From OMOG01 sp041485845 (lineage in GTDB: Bacteria > Acidobacteriota > Terriglobia > Bryobacterales > Bryobacteraceae), in assembly GCA_041485845.1 (NCBI GenBank), contig JBGPKH010000579.1:1-5852 (forward strand): a stretch of 5,852 bases of DNA, read 5' to 3'. Of this stretch, positions 5,623 through 5,852 are shown piece after piece. Numbering within the stretch: position 1 is the stretch's first letter; each line of letters opens with the position of its first letter. A program made the position numbers and the translations under genes. Under the pieces are notes generated by a model. That model had not been told where the DNA came from and did no database searches. It saw nothing but the letters and a program-made list of their open reading frames with translations.

Positions 5623-5717
5623 AGGGGTTCTTCGCTATTTGGTGTGGGTTGCAATGACAGATTCCATTGACCCAGAACGCCTCGGCTTCGAGGAAGAGGT
5701 CGTCGACAACGGGTGGA

Positions 5718-5836
5718 GAGCTGTGGAAATGACGGAACTATGGATCGAGTGGAAAACCAACAGCGGGTTTCCCACTCGATCCACAGTTCCTTGGAAATCT
5801 CGCAAAAACGGCGAGATTCCCACATTTCCACAGCTT
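5718..5836. repeat. Nested inverted-repeat element folding as a three-way junction
   Basis: Three stems nest exactly. The outer stem is AGCTGTGGAAATG (5719-5731) with CATTTCCACAGCT (5823-5835), 13 perfect pairs plus a G-U at 5718/5836. The second is a long hairpin, 5734-5758 with 5766-5790, 25 positions with two mismatches (5740/5784 and 5753/5771) that become G-U pairs on the minus-strand transcript. The third is 5793-5803 with 5811-5820, ten pairs and one bulged A. The stems are joined by 2-base linkers (5732-5733, 5791-5792, 5821-5822). The wobble pattern suggests that, if it works as RNA, the minus strand is the one read. It may be a dispersed palindromic repeat/MITE or a structured RNA. 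A smaller hairpin (CCTCG 5680-5684 with CGAGG 5689-5693) lies just to its left. Confidence 0.7.
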
Positions 5837-5852
5837 CGGCGGTTTCGGAGTC

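Noticed and set aside
5718..5836. Retron msr-msd RNA
   Set aside because: An outer stem closing a short and a long hairpin resembles the retron layout on the minus strand. However, no reverse transcriptase lies downstream on that strand, where hicA and the Mo-subunit gene sit, and I see no clear branching-guanosine motif.
5654..5852. Open frame from ATG 5654 to the window end, which could have been hicB
   Set aside because: Its translation shows no HicB features and is largely dictated by the inverted-repeat element, which reads open on both strands.

Overview
The window looks like a GC-rich, free-living soil bacterium, most likely an Acidobacteriota member of the Solibacter/Bryobacter type. 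The main reasons are a secreted SBBP beta-propeller protein of the kind heavily expanded in that group, a periplasmic molybdo-enzyme with its own cytochrome c, frequent GTG/TTG starts, and several structured, repeat-like intergenic segments. The taxonomic call is inference from gene content and no database search was run.

Layout. Bases 1-326 hold no convincing gene. They carry two tandem copies, 101 bases apart, of a structured element, then an unassigned stretch and a good sigma70-like promoter. Gene 1 (327-1193, +) is an exported protein that joins a HExxH metallopeptidase-like region to a C-terminal c-type heme domain. Its stop codon overlaps that of gene 2 (1187-3295, -), a 702-residue exported seven-bladed SBBP propeller protein. 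A short divergent region (3296-3399) with a perfect 13-base palindrome separates gene 2 from gene 3 (3400-4038, +), an exported rhodanese with a cysteine-rich loop. The rhodanese reading frame has been shifted near its end by a 10-base tandem duplication, so it now runs antisense into gene 4. Genes 5 and 4 (5320-4169 and 4169-3867, both -) form a translationally coupled pair resembling sulfite dehydrogenase SorA (Mo subunit) and SorB (monoheme cytochrome c). Gene 6 (5440-5622, +) is a HicA-type toxin whose C-terminus is also frameshifted. No HicB is seen in the window. The right end (5718-5836) is a nested inverted-repeat element that folds on paper into a clean three-way junction.

How the genes may work together. 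The sorAB-like pair would oxidise sulfite, or a related compound, in the periplasm and pass electrons to cytochrome c. The convergent exported rhodanese could make or handle sulfite and sulfane sulfur in the same compartment, so 3400-5320 reads as a small periplasmic sulfur module. The peptidase-cytochrome fusion and the propeller protein are also exported but have no evident functional tie to that module. The strongest points for a second look are the HExxH-cytochrome fusion, the rhodanese frameshift with its reconstructable ancestral end, the hicA frameshift, and the two structured repeat elements at the window edges.
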